Below are positions 35,789 through 44,593 of a stretch of 64,000 nt of DNA, in pieces. The position numbers and the translations under genes are program-made. Location of the stretch: positions 62,001 through 126,000 of the forward strand of contig NZ_BMTW01000017.1 in the NCBI RefSeq assembly GCF_014649875.1, written 5' to 3'. The notes under the pieces are model-generated. The model was not told the DNA's origin. It did no database searches and saw nothing but the letters and a program-made list of their open reading frames with translations. This DNA is from Streptomyces rubiginosohelvolus. Its GTDB lineage: Bacteria > Actinomycetota > Actinomycetes > Streptomycetales > Streptomycetaceae. Every line of letters starts with the position of its first letter. The stretch's first letter is position 1.

Positions 35789-35828
35789 GAGCCGGGGTCC
35801 GCCTGTCGTGACAGGCGGACCCCGGCTC
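35789..35828 (-). terminator. Terminator of the Fur-family gene
   Basis: GAGCCGGGGTCCGCCTGTC pairs perfectly with its complement (19 bp). On the minus strand it is followed by CTTTGTGTG, so it serves the leftward Fur gene. Confidence 0.85.
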
Positions 35829-35841
35829 CTGCGGTTGTCGC

Positions 35842-36261
35842 TCAGGCGGTGGCGGCGCAGTTCGGGCAGATGCCGCGGTACGTCACCTCGACGCCGGAGA
35901 CCATGAAGCCGTAGCGCTCGTCCGTCGGCAGGTCCGCCAGCGGGTTGCCCGCCGGGTGCACGTCCCGGATCGCGCCGCACTGCGCGCACACCAGGTGGTG
36001 GTGGGGGCGGTGCGCGTTCGGGTCGTAGCGCTTGGCCCGGCGGTCGGTGGAGACCTCCAGCACCTCACCGAGAGACACCATCTCGCCGAGGGTGTTGTAG
36101 ACGGTGGCGCGCGAGATCTCGGGCAGCCGGGAAACGGCCCTCGCGTGGACCTCGTCCGCCGTCAGGTGCACGTGGTCCCCGTCGAGGACCTCGGCCACGA
36201 CACGCCGCTGCGCCGTCATGCGCCAGCCGCGTCCACGAAGTCGTTCCAGCAGGTCGCTCAT
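35842..36261 (-). CDS. catR: Fur-family peroxide regulator (CatR/PerR-like)
   Basis: 139 residues from ATG 36261. The N-terminal winged helix (GWRMTAQRRVVAEVLDGDH, ISRATVYNTLGEMV) and the metal-binding half (HRPHHHLVCAQCGAI and ICPNCAA, two CxxC pairs for structural zinc) are complete. It is divergent from the catalase gene, with 163 nt between starts. In S. coelicolor a Fur-family protein, CatR, represses catA and itself and releases DNA on peroxide oxidation. The same role is inferred from synteny. Confidence 0.88.
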   Translation of the reverse strand: MSDLLERLRGRGWRMTAQRRVVAEVLDGDHVHLTADEVHARAVSRLPEISRATVYNTLGEMVSLGEVLEVSTDRRAKRYDPNAHRPHHHLVCAQCGAIRDVHPAGNPLADLPTDERYGFMVSGVEVTYRGICPNCAATA

Positions 36262-36321
36262 GCAGCCCAGCCTAACAGTGGGGGGACCGAGTCCCGATCG
36301 GGTGTGACTTTGGATGCTCGC

Positions 36322-36349
36322 TTGACTTAGACATTGTCCATTGTAGGAT
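36322..36349 (+). promoter_or_regulatory. catA promoter with overlapping repeat (likely CatR operator)
   Basis: TTGACT (36322-36327), 16-nt spacer, TAGGAT (36344-36349). The spacer holds GACATTGTC and a repeated CATTGT (36332 and 36339), A/T-rich against the surroundings, as expected for a Fur-family site lying on the promoter. Confidence 0.65.
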
Positions 36350-36424
36350 CGATAACGGCATTGGCCAAGGGGCAGGGCTGTACAGGACGGAACGCTGTGC
36401 AGGGATACGACGCAGGAGGCGCAC

Positions 36425-37876
36425 GTGACGCAGGGACCGCTGACGACGGAGGCCGGCGCGCCGGTTGCCGACAACCAGAACAGTGAGACAGCGGGCCCCG
36501 GCGGTCCCGTTCTCGTGCAGGACCAGGCGCTGCTGGAGAAGCTCGCCCACTTCAACCGCGAGCGCGTCCCGGAGCGCGTCGTGCACGCCCGCGGCGCCGG
36601 CGCGTACGGCACCTTCACGCTGACCCGTGACGTCTCGCAGTGGACCCGGGCGAAGTTCCTCTCCGAGGTCGGCAAGCGGACCGAGACCTTCCTGCGCTTC
36701 TCGACCGTCGCGGGCAACCTCGGCTCCGCCGACGCCGTGCGCGACCCCCGCGGCTTCGCGCTGAAGTTCTACACCGAGGAGGGCAACTACGACCTCGTCG
36801 GCAACAACACCCCGGTGTTCTTCATCAAGGACGCCATCAAGTTCCCCGACTTCATCCACACCCAGAAGCGCGACCCGTACACCGGCTCGCAGGAGGCGGA
36901 CAACGTTTGGGACTTCTGGGGTCTGTCGCCCGAGTCGACGCACCAGGTGACCTGGCTCTTCGGCGACCGGGGCATCCCGGCCACGCTGCGCCACATGAAC
37001 GGGTACGGCTCGCACACCTACCAGTGGAACAACGAGGCCGGCGAGGTCTTCTGGGTCAAGTACCACTTCAAGACCGACCAGGGCATCAAGAACCTCACCC
37101 AGGACGAGGCCAACAAGCTGGCCGGCGAGGACCCCGACAGCCACCAGCGCGATCTGCGCGAGTCGATCGAGCGCGGCGACTTCCCGTCCTGGACCGTGCA
37201 GGTCCAGATCATGCCCGCCGCGGACGCGGCGACCTACCGCTTCAATCCGTTCGACCTCACCAAGGTGTGGCCGCACGCGGACTACCCGCCGATCGAGATC
37301 GGCAAGCTGGAGCTCAACCGCAACCCGGAGAACGTCTTCGCCGAGGTCGAGCAGTCGATCTTCAGCCCCGCGCACTTCGTGCCGGGCATCGGCCCGTCCC
37401 CGGACAAGATGCTCCAGGGCCGCCTCTTCGCGTACGGCGACGCCCACCGCTACCGCGTCGGCATCAACGCCGACCACCTGCCCGTGAACCGCCCGCACGC
37501 CACCGAGGCGCGCACCAACAGCCGGGACGGCTTCCTCTACGACGGCCGCCACAAGGGCGCCAAGAACTACGAGCCCAACAGCTTCGGCGGCCCCGCCCAG
37601 ACCGACCGGCCGCTGTGGCAGCCGCTCCCGGTCACCGGCGCCACCGGCAACACCGAGGCGCCCAGCCACGCCGAGGACAACGACTTCGTCCAGGCGGGCG
37701 ACCTCTACCGGCTCTTCTCCGAGGACGAGAAGGTCCGGCTGGTCGAGAACCTCGCCGGGTTCATCGCCAAGGTCTCGCGCGACGACATCGCCGAGCGTGC
37801 GATCGGCAACTTCCGCCAGGCGGACGCCGACTTCGGCAAGCGGCTGGAAGCCGCGGTCCAGGCCCTTCGCGGCTGA
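36425..37876 (+). CDS. catA: Monofunctional heme catalase (small-subunit clade)
   Basis: 483 residues from GTG 36425, with AGGAGG 5 nt upstream. Catalytic His in VVHARGAGAYGTF, the Asn region RFSTVAGNLGSADAVRDPRG, LVGNNTPVFF, and the proximal heme Tyr in RLFAYGDAHRYRVG. The length fits clade-3 catalases. It dismutates hydrogen peroxide in the cytosol. Divergent from a Fur-family gene, so peroxide induction by derepression is likely. Confidence 0.95.
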   Translation: MTQGPLTTEAGAPVADNQNSETAGPGGPVLVQDQALLEKLAHFNRERVPERVVHARGAGAYGTFTLTRDVSQWTRAKFLSEVGKRTETFLRFSTVAGNLGSADAVRDPRGFALKFYTEEGNYDLVGNNTPVFFIKDAIKFPDFIHTQKRDPYTGSQEADNVWDFWGLSPESTHQVTWLFGDRGIPATLRHMNGYGSHTYQWNNEAGEVFWVKYHFKTDQGIKNLTQDEANKLAGEDPDSHQRDLRESIERGDFPSWTVQVQIMPAADAATYRFNPFDLTKVWPHADYPPIEIGKLELNRNPENVFAEVEQSIFSPAHFVPGIGPSPDKMLQGRLFAYGDAHRYRVGINADHLPVNRPHATEARTNSRDGFLYDGRHKGAKNYEPNSFGGPAQTDRPLWQPLPVTGATGNTEAPSHAEDNDFVQAGDLYRLFSEDEKVRLVENLAGFIAKVSRDDIAERAIGNFRQADADFGKRLEAAVQALRG

Positions 37877-37955
37877 CCGGACGCTTGTCGTCGACCGTGG
37901 GCCGGGTCCCCTCGCGGGGGTCCGGCCCACCGGTCGTTCCGGCCCCCGGCGGGCG

Positions 37956-38360
37956 TCAGCCGGCCGCCGCGGCGGGCGTACGGCGGCGGGCGGGGGCCCA
38001 GCAGCGGATGATGTCGCGGACCGACACGATGCCCACCGGGCCGTCGCCGTCCAGCACGATCAGGTGCCGGAACCCTCCGTGCGTCATGGCTTCCGCGGCC
38101 TCCTCCAGGGTCCACGCCGGGGCGGCGAACACCACGTCGGTGGTGGTGTGGGCGGACGTGGTCTCGCGGTCGGGGTCCAGCCCCGATCCGACCGCGTCCA
38201 GGATGTCGCGCTCGGTGATGATGCCGAGCCCGCAGGTGTCCGGGTCGTGGACGACAGCTGCCCCGATCCGGCGGGCCGACATCAGCCGGGCCGCCTGGCG
38301 GAGCGTGTGGGTGGGGCCGATGGTGAGGACCACCGTGCTCATGGCGTCACGGACGAGCAT
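37956..38360 (-). CDS. Tandem CBS-domain protein
   Basis: 134 residues from ATG 38360, where GAGGAGG is well spaced; the in-frame GTG at 38372 overlaps that ribosome site. Two CBS domains: MSTVVLTIGPTHTLRQAARL with GIITERDIL, and TTDVVFAAPAWTLEEAAEAM with GIVSVRDIIR. CBS pairs bind adenine nucleotides; standalone ones are sensors or modulators. The partner is unknown. It converges on the catalase gene. Confidence 0.88.
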   Translation of the reverse strand: MLVRDAMSTVVLTIGPTHTLRQAARLMSARRIGAAVVHDPDTCGLGIITERDILDAVGSGLDPDRETTSAHTTTDVVFAAPAWTLEEAAEAMTHGGFRHLIVLDGDGPVGIVSVRDIIRCWAPARRRTPAAAAG

Positions 38361-38556
38361 GAATCGAGCCACCTCCTCGGTGAGCCGACTCTGTGAGTCG
38401 ATTCACAAGTTCACAAGTGGGGGACTCTCAGAGTTGCACCCTTGGGCCGGGTCGACAAGGGGTGGGTGGGCGTGCGCCGGGGGAGTGCGCGAGCGCGCAC
38501 GCGACGGCCGGCGCCGCCGGGGCGGCACGGTTCAGCGGTGCCGCCCGAGCGCGGGC

Positions 38557-39357
38557 TCAGTAGCGCTGGTTGAGATACCCCAGCAGCTCGTCGTGGAGGA
38601 GACCGTTCGAGGCCGCCGCGTTTCCGCCGCCCGGACCGTCCTCCCCGTCCAGCGAGGTGTACCGGCCGCCCGCCTCCTGGACGACGATCGCGGGCGCCGC
38701 CATGTCCCACAGCGACAGCTCCGGCTCCGCGCAGAGGTCCACGGAACCCTCGGCGACCATCATGTACGGCCAGAAGTCCCCGTAACCCCGCGTCCGCCAG
38801 CAGGCCCGGGTCAGGTCCAGGAGACCGTCGAGGCGGCCCTGCTCCTCCCAGCCCGACAGCGAGGAGAACGCGAACGAGGCGTCCGCGATCCGCCCCACCT
38901 TCGACACATGCATCCGGGTCGCGGAGGTGAGGCTGCGGCCGGTGTACGCGCCCGCGCCCTTCGCCGCCCACCAGCGCCGGTTCAGCGCGGGCGCGGAGAC
39001 CACGCCCACCACCGGGCGGAAGCCCTCGTCGCCCGCCTCCATCAGCGAGATCAGCGTCGCCCACACCGGCACACCGCGCACATAGTTCTTGGTGCCGTCG
39101 ATCGGGTCGATCACCCAGCGCCGCGGACCGGTGCCCTCGACCCCGTACTCCTCGCCCAGGATCGCGTCCCTCGGGCGGGCCCGATGCAGATGGCCCCGGA
39201 TCAGCTCCTCGGCGGCCTTGTCGGCCTCGCTCACCGGCGTCATGTCCGGCTTGGTCTCCACCTTCAGGTCGAGAGCCTTGAACCGGTCCATCGTCGCGGC
39301 GTCGGCGGCGTCCGCCAGTACGTGGGCGAGGCGCAGATCATCGTGGTAGTCGGGCAT
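38557..39357 (-). CDS. hisN: Histidinol-phosphatase, inositol-monophosphatase type
   Basis: 266 residues from ATG 39357. IMPase-fold metal motifs: GEEYG, WVIDPIDGTKNYVRG (DPIDGT) and LSLWDMAAPAIVVQEAGG (WD). Close relatives in actinobacteria are HisN, which dephosphorylates histidinol phosphate, the step done by HisB-N elsewhere. It stands alone among non-histidine genes. A generic inositol phosphatase is the alternative. Confidence 0.82.
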   Translation of the reverse strand: MPDYHDDLRLAHVLADAADAATMDRFKALDLKVETKPDMTPVSEADKAAEELIRGHLHRARPRDAILGEEYGVEGTGPRRWVIDPIDGTKNYVRGVPVWATLISLMEAGDEGFRPVVGVVSAPALNRRWWAAKGAGAYTGRSLTSATRMHVSKVGRIADASFAFSSLSGWEEQGRLDGLLDLTRACWRTRGYGDFWPYMMVAEGSVDLCAEPELSLWDMAAPAIVVQEAGGRYTSLDGEDGPGGGNAAASNGLLHDELLGYLNQRY

Positions 39358-39479
39358 GCCGCCACAGTATCCAGCGCCGCCGGACGCGGGCCACAGCGCC
39401 CCTGCGGCCCGCAACTCTTGACAGCCCCCGGGAGCGCGTCAACTCTGAACGGCAGGATCCCGGGGCGGGGGAGGCGACG

Positions 39480-40106
39480 ATGCCGACAGCGCGGCAGGCC
39501 TTGCTGGACGCCGCCCTCCGGGCCCTGGCCGGCCGGCCCTGGCGCGCCGTGCGCATGGTGGACGTCGCGACCCTGGCCGGTGTCTCGCGCCAGACCCTCT
39601 ACAACGAGTTCGGCACCAAGGGCGGACTGGCCGGGGCCCTTCTGCGAGGGGCCGCCGACGGCTATCTCGCCGGGGTCGACCGCGCCCTGACCGCCCCCGC
39701 GCCCGATCGTCCGGCCGCCGTCGCGCTCTGGACCCTCCTGGCCGCCCGCCAGGACGTGCTGGTCAGGGCGCTGCTCACGGGGCACTGGGCGGAGGGGCTG
39801 CCCCGCCCGGACCGGCGGCCGGACCCCCGGGGGCGTACGGGCGGGAAACCGCCGCCGGAGCCCGGGGAACTGCTCGCGCTGGTACGGGACCGGATGGCGG
39901 CGGCCTCGCCCGGGGTCACCGCCGGGCGCTGCGAGACCGTCCTGCGCCTCGCACTGTCCTGTGTGATCGTGCCGGTGCCGGACGACGACGTCACGGACAG
40001 CCGCGCGCTCCGCCTCGTCCGGGAGGCGACGCGGCCGATGGTCCTGGAGAGGGCGGCGGGGATCAGTGGGCCGAGCCGGACAGCTGGAGGCCGATCACAC
40101 CGATGA
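39480..40106 (+). CDS. TetR-family transcriptional regulator
   Basis: 208 residues from ATG 39480. The N-terminal HTH (ARQALLDAALRALAG, VRMVDVATLAGVSRQTLYNE, FGTKGGL) is typical; the ligand domain is short with a Pro/Gly/Arg-rich loop (about 115-140). The last 14 codons overlap the 3' end of the convergent SMR gene by 44 nt. Possible targets include the SMR exporter, but no operator was identified. Confidence 0.88.
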   Translation: MPTARQALLDAALRALAGRPWRAVRMVDVATLAGVSRQTLYNEFGTKGGLAGALLRGAADGYLAGVDRALTAPAPDRPAAVALWTLLAARQDVLVRALLTGHWAEGLPRPDRRPDPRGRTGGKPPPEPGELLALVRDRMAAASPGVTAGRCETVLRLALSCVIVPVPDDDVTDSRALRLVREATRPMVLERAAGISGPSRTAGGRSHR

Positions 40107-40386
40107 TCACCAGGGAGATCGACACCAGTTTCAGGGTGGAGACCACGTCGCCGAGGAAGATCATGCCGTAGATCGCGGTCCCGGCGGCCCCGATCCCGGT
40201 CCACACCGCGTACGCCGGGCCTACGTCCAGTTTCCGCAGCGCCAGGGTCAGCAGCCCGAAGCTGCCGAGCGCGAACACGGCGAACGCGACCGTCGGCCAG
40301 AGCCGGGTGAATCCGTGGGAGAGCTTCAGACACACGGCGAAGCCGGTCTCCAGCAGTCCTGCGACCACGACCAGCAGCCACGCCAT
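40063..40386 (-). CDS. SMR-family exporter, SugE/Gdx-like
   Basis: 107 residues from ATG 40386 (GGGAGG upstream). Four transmembrane helices, the essential Glu in VVAGLLETGFAV (Glu13), and the Gdx-type HGFTRL and VGPAYAVWTGIGAAG motifs, which separate guanidinium exporters from EmrE-type multidrug pumps. It likely works as a dimer exchanging guanidinium-like cations for protons. The tail overlaps the TetR gene. The leader has a weak pseudoknot possibility, discussed under findings. Confidence 0.88.
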   Translation of the reverse strand: MAWLLVVVAGLLETGFAVCLKLSHGFTRLWPTVAFAVFALGSFGLLTLALRKLDVGPAYAVWTGIGAAGTAIYGMIFLGDVVSTLKLVSISLVIIGVIGLQLSGSAH

Positions 40387-40507
40387 CGTCAGTTGCCTCC
40401 CGCATAGGTGACGGCTTCGTCCCACTCGGTGCGATTATGCCTTTACCGGTCGTTGAAGCTCGCAAACATGCCCACGCCGCCCCGAAGGATTGCGGCCGGA
40501 CGCGCCG

Positions 40508-41524
40508 TCAGTCGCCCTCGCGCCGCTCGCGGGTGGCGAGCAGCCGGCGCAGGGAGTCCAGGCGCGCCGGGTCGGCGTGCCCCTCGGCCACCCAGGCGTC
40601 CAGCGCGCACTCGGGCTGGTTCCCGTCATGGGTGCAGCCGCGCGGGCACTCCTCGGTGCCCGGCTCCAGGTCCGGGAAGGCGTGGATGACGCGCGACGGG
40701 TCGACGTGGTGCAGCCCGAAGGAGCGCACGCCCGGGGTGTCGACCACCCAGCCCCGGTCGCCGGGCAGCGGCAGCGCGAGGGCCGAGGTGGTGGTGTGCC
40801 GGCCCCGGCCGGTGACCGCGTTGACGATGCCGGTGGTCCGCCGCCGGTCCTCCGGCACCAGGGCGTTGACCAGCGTCGTCTTGCCGACCCCGGAGTGGCC
40901 GACGAAGGCGGTGACCTTGCCCTCCAGCAGCTCGCGCACCCGCTCCGCCGCGTCGCCGTTCTCCAGCTCCTCGCGGCTGGTCACGACGTACGGGACGCCG
41001 AGCGGGGTGTACGCCTCCAGCAGCTTGTCCGGCGACGCCAGGTCGGACTTGGTCAGCACGAGGAGCGGGGTGAGCCCGCCGTCGTACGCCGCCACCAGAC
41101 AGCGGTCGATCATGCGCGGGCGGGGCTCCGGGTCGGCCAGCGCGGTGACGATCGCCAACTGGTCGGCGTTGGCGACGACCACGCGCTCGTACGGGTCGTC
41201 GTCGTCGGCCGTGCGGCGCAGCACCGTACGGCGCGGGGCGATGCGCACGATCCGGGCCAGGGTGTCCTTCTCGCCCGAGAGGTCCCCGACGATGGAGACG
41301 GTGTCGCCCACCACGGCGGCCTTGCGGCCCAGCTCGCGGGCCTTCATCGCCACCACGGTCCGGCCCTCGACGAGGCAGGTGAGCCGGCCCCGGTCGACGG
41401 TGAGCACCATGCCGTCCTCGGCGTCCTCGTGCTTGGGCCGGATGTGCGTACGCGGCCGGTTGCCCTTGCGGTTGGGGCGGACGCGGATGTCGTCCTCGTC
41501 GGGGTTCTTCCCGTAGCGGCGCAT
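40508..41524 (-). CDS. rsgA: Ribosome small-subunit-dependent GTPase RsgA
   Basis: 338 residues from ATG 41524. An N-terminal OB domain, then circularly permuted GTPase motifs in order G4 (LTKSD), G1 (GHSGVGKTTLVNAL), G2/G3 (DTPGVRSFGL), and a C-terminal zinc knuckle CPRGCTHDGNQPEC. It acts late in 30S maturation. Its start lies 5 nt after the aroA stop, so the two are cotranscribed. Confidence 0.94.
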   Translation of the reverse strand: MRRYGKNPDEDDIRVRPNRKGNRPRTHIRPKHEDAEDGMVLTVDRGRLTCLVEGRTVVAMKARELGRKAAVVGDTVSIVGDLSGEKDTLARIVRIAPRRTVLRRTADDDDPYERVVVANADQLAIVTALADPEPRPRMIDRCLVAAYDGGLTPLLVLTKSDLASPDKLLEAYTPLGVPYVVTSREELENGDAAERVRELLEGKVTAFVGHSGVGKTTLVNALVPEDRRRTTGIVNAVTGRGRHTTTSALALPLPGDRGWVVDTPGVRSFGLHHVDPSRVIHAFPDLEPGTEECPRGCTHDGNQPECALDAWVAEGHADPARLDSLRRLLATRERREGD

Positions 41525-41529
41525 GACTT

Positions 41530-42882
41530 CTAGGCCCCGAGCATTCCGGTCCACATGTCCGGGAAGTCCGGCAGGGTCTTGGCGGTCGTGCCCACGTTCT
41601 CGATCTCCACGCCCTTCACCGCCAGGCCGATGATCGCCCCGGCGGTGGCCATGCGGTGGTCGTCGTACGTGTGGAAGACGCCGCCGTGCAGCGGGCGCGG
41701 GCGGATGTGCAGTCCGTCGGCGGTCTCGGTGACATCGCCGCCCAGCTCGTTGATCTCCTTGGTCAGCGCGGCCAGCCGGTCCGTCTCGTGCAGCCGCAGG
41801 TGGGCCACCCCGCTCAGCGTGGAGGGGGAGTCGGCCAGGGCGGCGACCGCCGCGATGCCCGGCGTCAGCTCGCCGACCTCGCCGAGGTCCACGTCGATGC
41901 CGTGGATCCGGCCCGTACCGGTGAAGGTCAGCCCGCGCTCGGTCAGCTCGCAGGAGCCGCCCATCGCGGTGAAGATCTCGCGCAGCGCGTCGCCCGGCTG
42001 GGTGGTGCGCTCGGGCCAGTCCGGGATCGTGACCCGGCCGCCGGTCACCAGGGCCGCCGCCAGGAACGGCTGGGCGTTGGAGAGGTCCGGCTCGATCGTC
42101 AGGTCCCGGCCGAGCAGGGCGGAGGGGGAGACCCGCCAGACGTTGGGCTCACCGCCCGTCTCCGGCTCGTCCACCTGCGCGCCGACGGCCCGCAGCATGT
42201 CGACGGTCATCCGGATGTGCGGCATCGAGGGGAGCACGGCCCCGGTGTGCCGGACCTCCACACCCTGGTTGAACCGCGGCGCCGACAGCAGCAGCGCCGA
42301 GACGAACTGCGAGGACGACGACGCGTCGATCGAGACCGGGCCGCCCTCCAGCGCCCCGCCGCCGTGCACGGTCAGCGGCAGCGCGCTGCGCCCGTCGTCG
42401 TCGATCCGCGCGCCGAGAGCGCGCAGGCCCTCGATCACCCCGGTCAGCGGGCGCTCGTAGGAGCGGGGGTCGCCGTCGAAGCGGATCGGGCCGTCGGCGA
42501 GCGTGGCGACGGGCGGCAGGAAGCGCATGACCGTGCCCGCGTTGCCGACGTCGACCGTGGCCGGGCCGTGCAGCCCCGCCGGGATGACCCGCCATGCCTC
42601 GCCCGAGCTGTCCGGGGAGGCCGCGGCGGACGGGCTGCTCGCGGACGAGGAGGAGACGGTCTCCTCGATGCCGACGCCCATGGCGCGCAGCGCGTCGGCC
42701 ATCAGCAGGGTGTCGCGGGAGCGCAGCGGGCGGCGCAGCCAGCCCGGCTCGGCGGCCAGCGATGCCAGCACGAGCGCGCGGTTGGTGACCGATTTCGATC
42801 CGGGCACGGTGACGGTGGCGTCGACGGCCCCGCTCGCATGGGGGGCGGGCCAGAGGGCGGGCTGCACGGAACTCTCGGTCAT
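41530..42882 (-). CDS. aroA: 5-enolpyruvylshikimate-3-phosphate synthase AroA
   Basis: 450 residues from ATG 42882. EPSPS landmarks: VPGSKSVTNRALVLASL (phosphoenolpyruvate and shikimate-3-phosphate contacts), NAGTVMRFLPP, ASSSSQFVSALLL, LHETDRLAALTKEI and TYDDHRMA. The sixth step of the shikimate pathway. A Ser/Ala-rich insert (about residues 80-97) is probably a surface loop. Followed tightly by rsgA. Confidence 0.95.
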   Translation of the reverse strand: MTESSVQPALWPAPHASGAVDATVTVPGSKSVTNRALVLASLAAEPGWLRRPLRSRDTLLMADALRAMGVGIEETVSSSSASSPSAAASPDSSGEAWRVIPAGLHGPATVDVGNAGTVMRFLPPVATLADGPIRFDGDPRSYERPLTGVIEGLRALGARIDDDGRSALPLTVHGGGALEGGPVSIDASSSSQFVSALLLSAPRFNQGVEVRHTGAVLPSMPHIRMTVDMLRAVGAQVDEPETGGEPNVWRVSPSALLGRDLTIEPDLSNAQPFLAAALVTGGRVTIPDWPERTTQPGDALREIFTAMGGSCELTERGLTFTGTGRIHGIDVDLGEVGELTPGIAAVAALADSPSTLSGVAHLRLHETDRLAALTKEINELGGDVTETADGLHIRPRPLHGGVFHTYDDHRMATAGAIIGLAVKGVEIENVGTTAKTLPDFPDMWTGMLGA

Positions 42883-42985
42883 GGCCAACACTTTAGTGGC
42901 TTTACGCCGACCTGGATCCTGGCCAAAAGGGCGGAAACCGTCCCGTAACCAGAGAGTGGTACGGACCGCGACGGCCGCCCCGTCC

Positions 42986-43699
42986 TCACCAGCCCAGCAG
43001 CCACCTTCCGCCGCCGATCAGCGAGCACAGCGACACCGCGTGGAAGAGGAAGAGCCACAGCACCGCCGGGGCGTGCGTGAGCCGGGCCAGCTGGTCCGCG
43101 TCGGAGTCCGGGGCGCCGCCGTGCCGCCGCTTGGACTGGAGCTCGAACGGCGGCCGCACCCCGCCCAGCAGCAGGAACCACACCACCACGTACGCGAACG
43201 CCGACTGCACGTCGGAGGAGGCCAGCCAGGACACCAGGAGGAACGTGGTGCCGGTCAGGATGACGGTGAGCGCCCCGTACACATTGCGGATCATCACCAG
43301 CATCACCGCGAGCAGGGCCGTCGCCACCCACAGCAGGAGCGTGATCCTGCCGTTCGTCAGCAGCCAGGCGCCGCCCAGGCCCAGCAGGGACGGGGCCGTG
43401 TAGCCCGCCGCCGCGGTGAGGATCATGCCGATCCCCGTCGGCTTGCCGCGGCTCACGGTCAGCCCGCTGGTGTCCGAGTGCAGCCGGATGCCGGAGAGCT
43501 GCCGCCCGGTGAGCAGCGCCACCAGGCCGTGGCCGCCCTCGTGCGCGATGGTGATCGTGTTGCGGGCGAGGCGCCATATCGGGTTCGGTACGACCGCGAT
43601 GAGCGCGAGCGTGGCCGTCACCACCACCAGCCACTGCTCGGGAGCGGACTGGGTTCCGGTCACGCGATCCCACAGATCGCCCAATTCGGTGCTGTTCAT
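42986..43699 (-). CDS. M50-like integral-membrane metalloprotease
   Basis: 237 residues from ATG 43699. About six hydrophobic helices, with ITIAHEGGHGLVALLTGR carrying the HExxH-type zinc motif (HEGGH) of M50/SpoIVFB-like intramembrane proteases. No PDZ domain and no clear C-terminal NPDG motif were seen, so it belongs to the M50B-like family with uncertain substrates. Divergent from the YedK-type gene. Confidence 0.82.
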   Translation of the reverse strand: MNSTELGDLWDRVTGTQSAPEQWLVVVTATLALIAVVPNPIWRLARNTITIAHEGGHGLVALLTGRQLSGIRLHSDTSGLTVSRGKPTGIGMILTAAAGYTAPSLLGLGGAWLLTNGRITLLLWVATALLAVMLVMIRNVYGALTVILTGTTFLLVSWLASSDVQSAFAYVVVWFLLLGGVRPPFELQSKRRHGGAPDSDADQLARLTHAPAVLWLFLFHAVSLCSLIGGGRWLLGW

Positions 43700-43752
43700 C
43701 GGCCGGGCGACTCCTTGCGGTCAGGGCGGGCGGTCGTGGCAGTCTGGCACTT

Positions 43753-44568
43753 ATGTGCGGACGGTATGCAGCGAGTCGGAAGCCCGAGGACCTGACCGGA
43801 CTCTTCGGTGTCGAGAAGTGGGAGCCCACCGAGACCCTGGAGCCGGACTGGAACGTGGCGCCGACCAAAGAGGTCTACGCGGTTCTGGAGCGTCCTGTTA
43901 AAGACGCGGACGACCCGCGTCCGGTTCGCCAGCTGCGCGCCCTGAAATGGGGACTCGTCCCGTCCTGGTCCAAGACCCCCGAGGGGGCCGCCCGGATGAT
44001 CAACGCCCGCGCGGAGACCGTGCACGAGAAGCCCTCCTTCCGCCGCGCCTTCGCCCAGCGCCGCTGCATCCTGCCCGCCGACGGCTACTACGAGTGGGTC
44101 ACCGGAGCCGAGGAGCGGCAGCTGGAGGAGAAGAAGGGCAAGAAGCGGCCCCGCAAACAGCCGTACTTCGTCACCCCCGCCGACGGATCCGTCTTCGCGA
44201 TGGCCGGACTGTACGAGTTCTGGCGCGATGCGACCCTGCCCAAGGACCACGAGAACGCCTGGTGGGTGACGTGCTCGGTGATCACCACCGAGGCGGAGAC
44301 CACGCCGCTGGCCGTCGCCCCCGCCGAAGGGCCGGGCGCGCTCGCCGACATCCACCCCCGGATGCCGCTCATGCTCACCCCGGACCGCTGGGACGTCTGG
44401 CTGGACCCCTCGCGCACCGGCGAGGACGAGCTGCGGGCCCTGCTGGAGCCGCCGCCCGGCGGGCTGATGCGCGCCTACCCGGTCGCCACCGCCGTCAGCA
44501 ACGTCCGCAACAACGGGCCCGAACTGCTGGAGGAGCTGGCCGCGCCGGAGGAATCCACGCTGTTCTGA
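43753..44568 (+). CDS. SOS-associated peptidase, YedK/HMCES (SRAP) family
   Basis: 271 residues from ATG 43753. Catalytic Cys2 (MCGRYA; the initiator Met is removed), NARAETVHEKPSFR, the active-site Glu in CILPADGYYEW and the His in IHPRMPLML. SRAP proteins cap abasic sites in single-stranded DNA through Cys2. A Lys/Glu-rich insert (EERQLEEKKGKKRPRK) follows the Glu motif. In keeping with the other repair genes nearby. Confidence 0.93.
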   Translation: MCGRYAASRKPEDLTGLFGVEKWEPTETLEPDWNVAPTKEVYAVLERPVKDADDPRPVRQLRALKWGLVPSWSKTPEGAARMINARAETVHEKPSFRRAFAQRRCILPADGYYEWVTGAEERQLEEKKGKKRPRKQPYFVTPADGSVFAMAGLYEFWRDATLPKDHENAWWVTCSVITTEAETTPLAVAPAEGPGALADIHPRMPLMLTPDRWDVWLDPSRTGEDELRALLEPPPGGLMRAYPVATAVSNVRNNGPELLEELAAPEESTLF

Positions 44569-44593
44569 GGCGCGCGCGGGGGAGGATGGCGCG

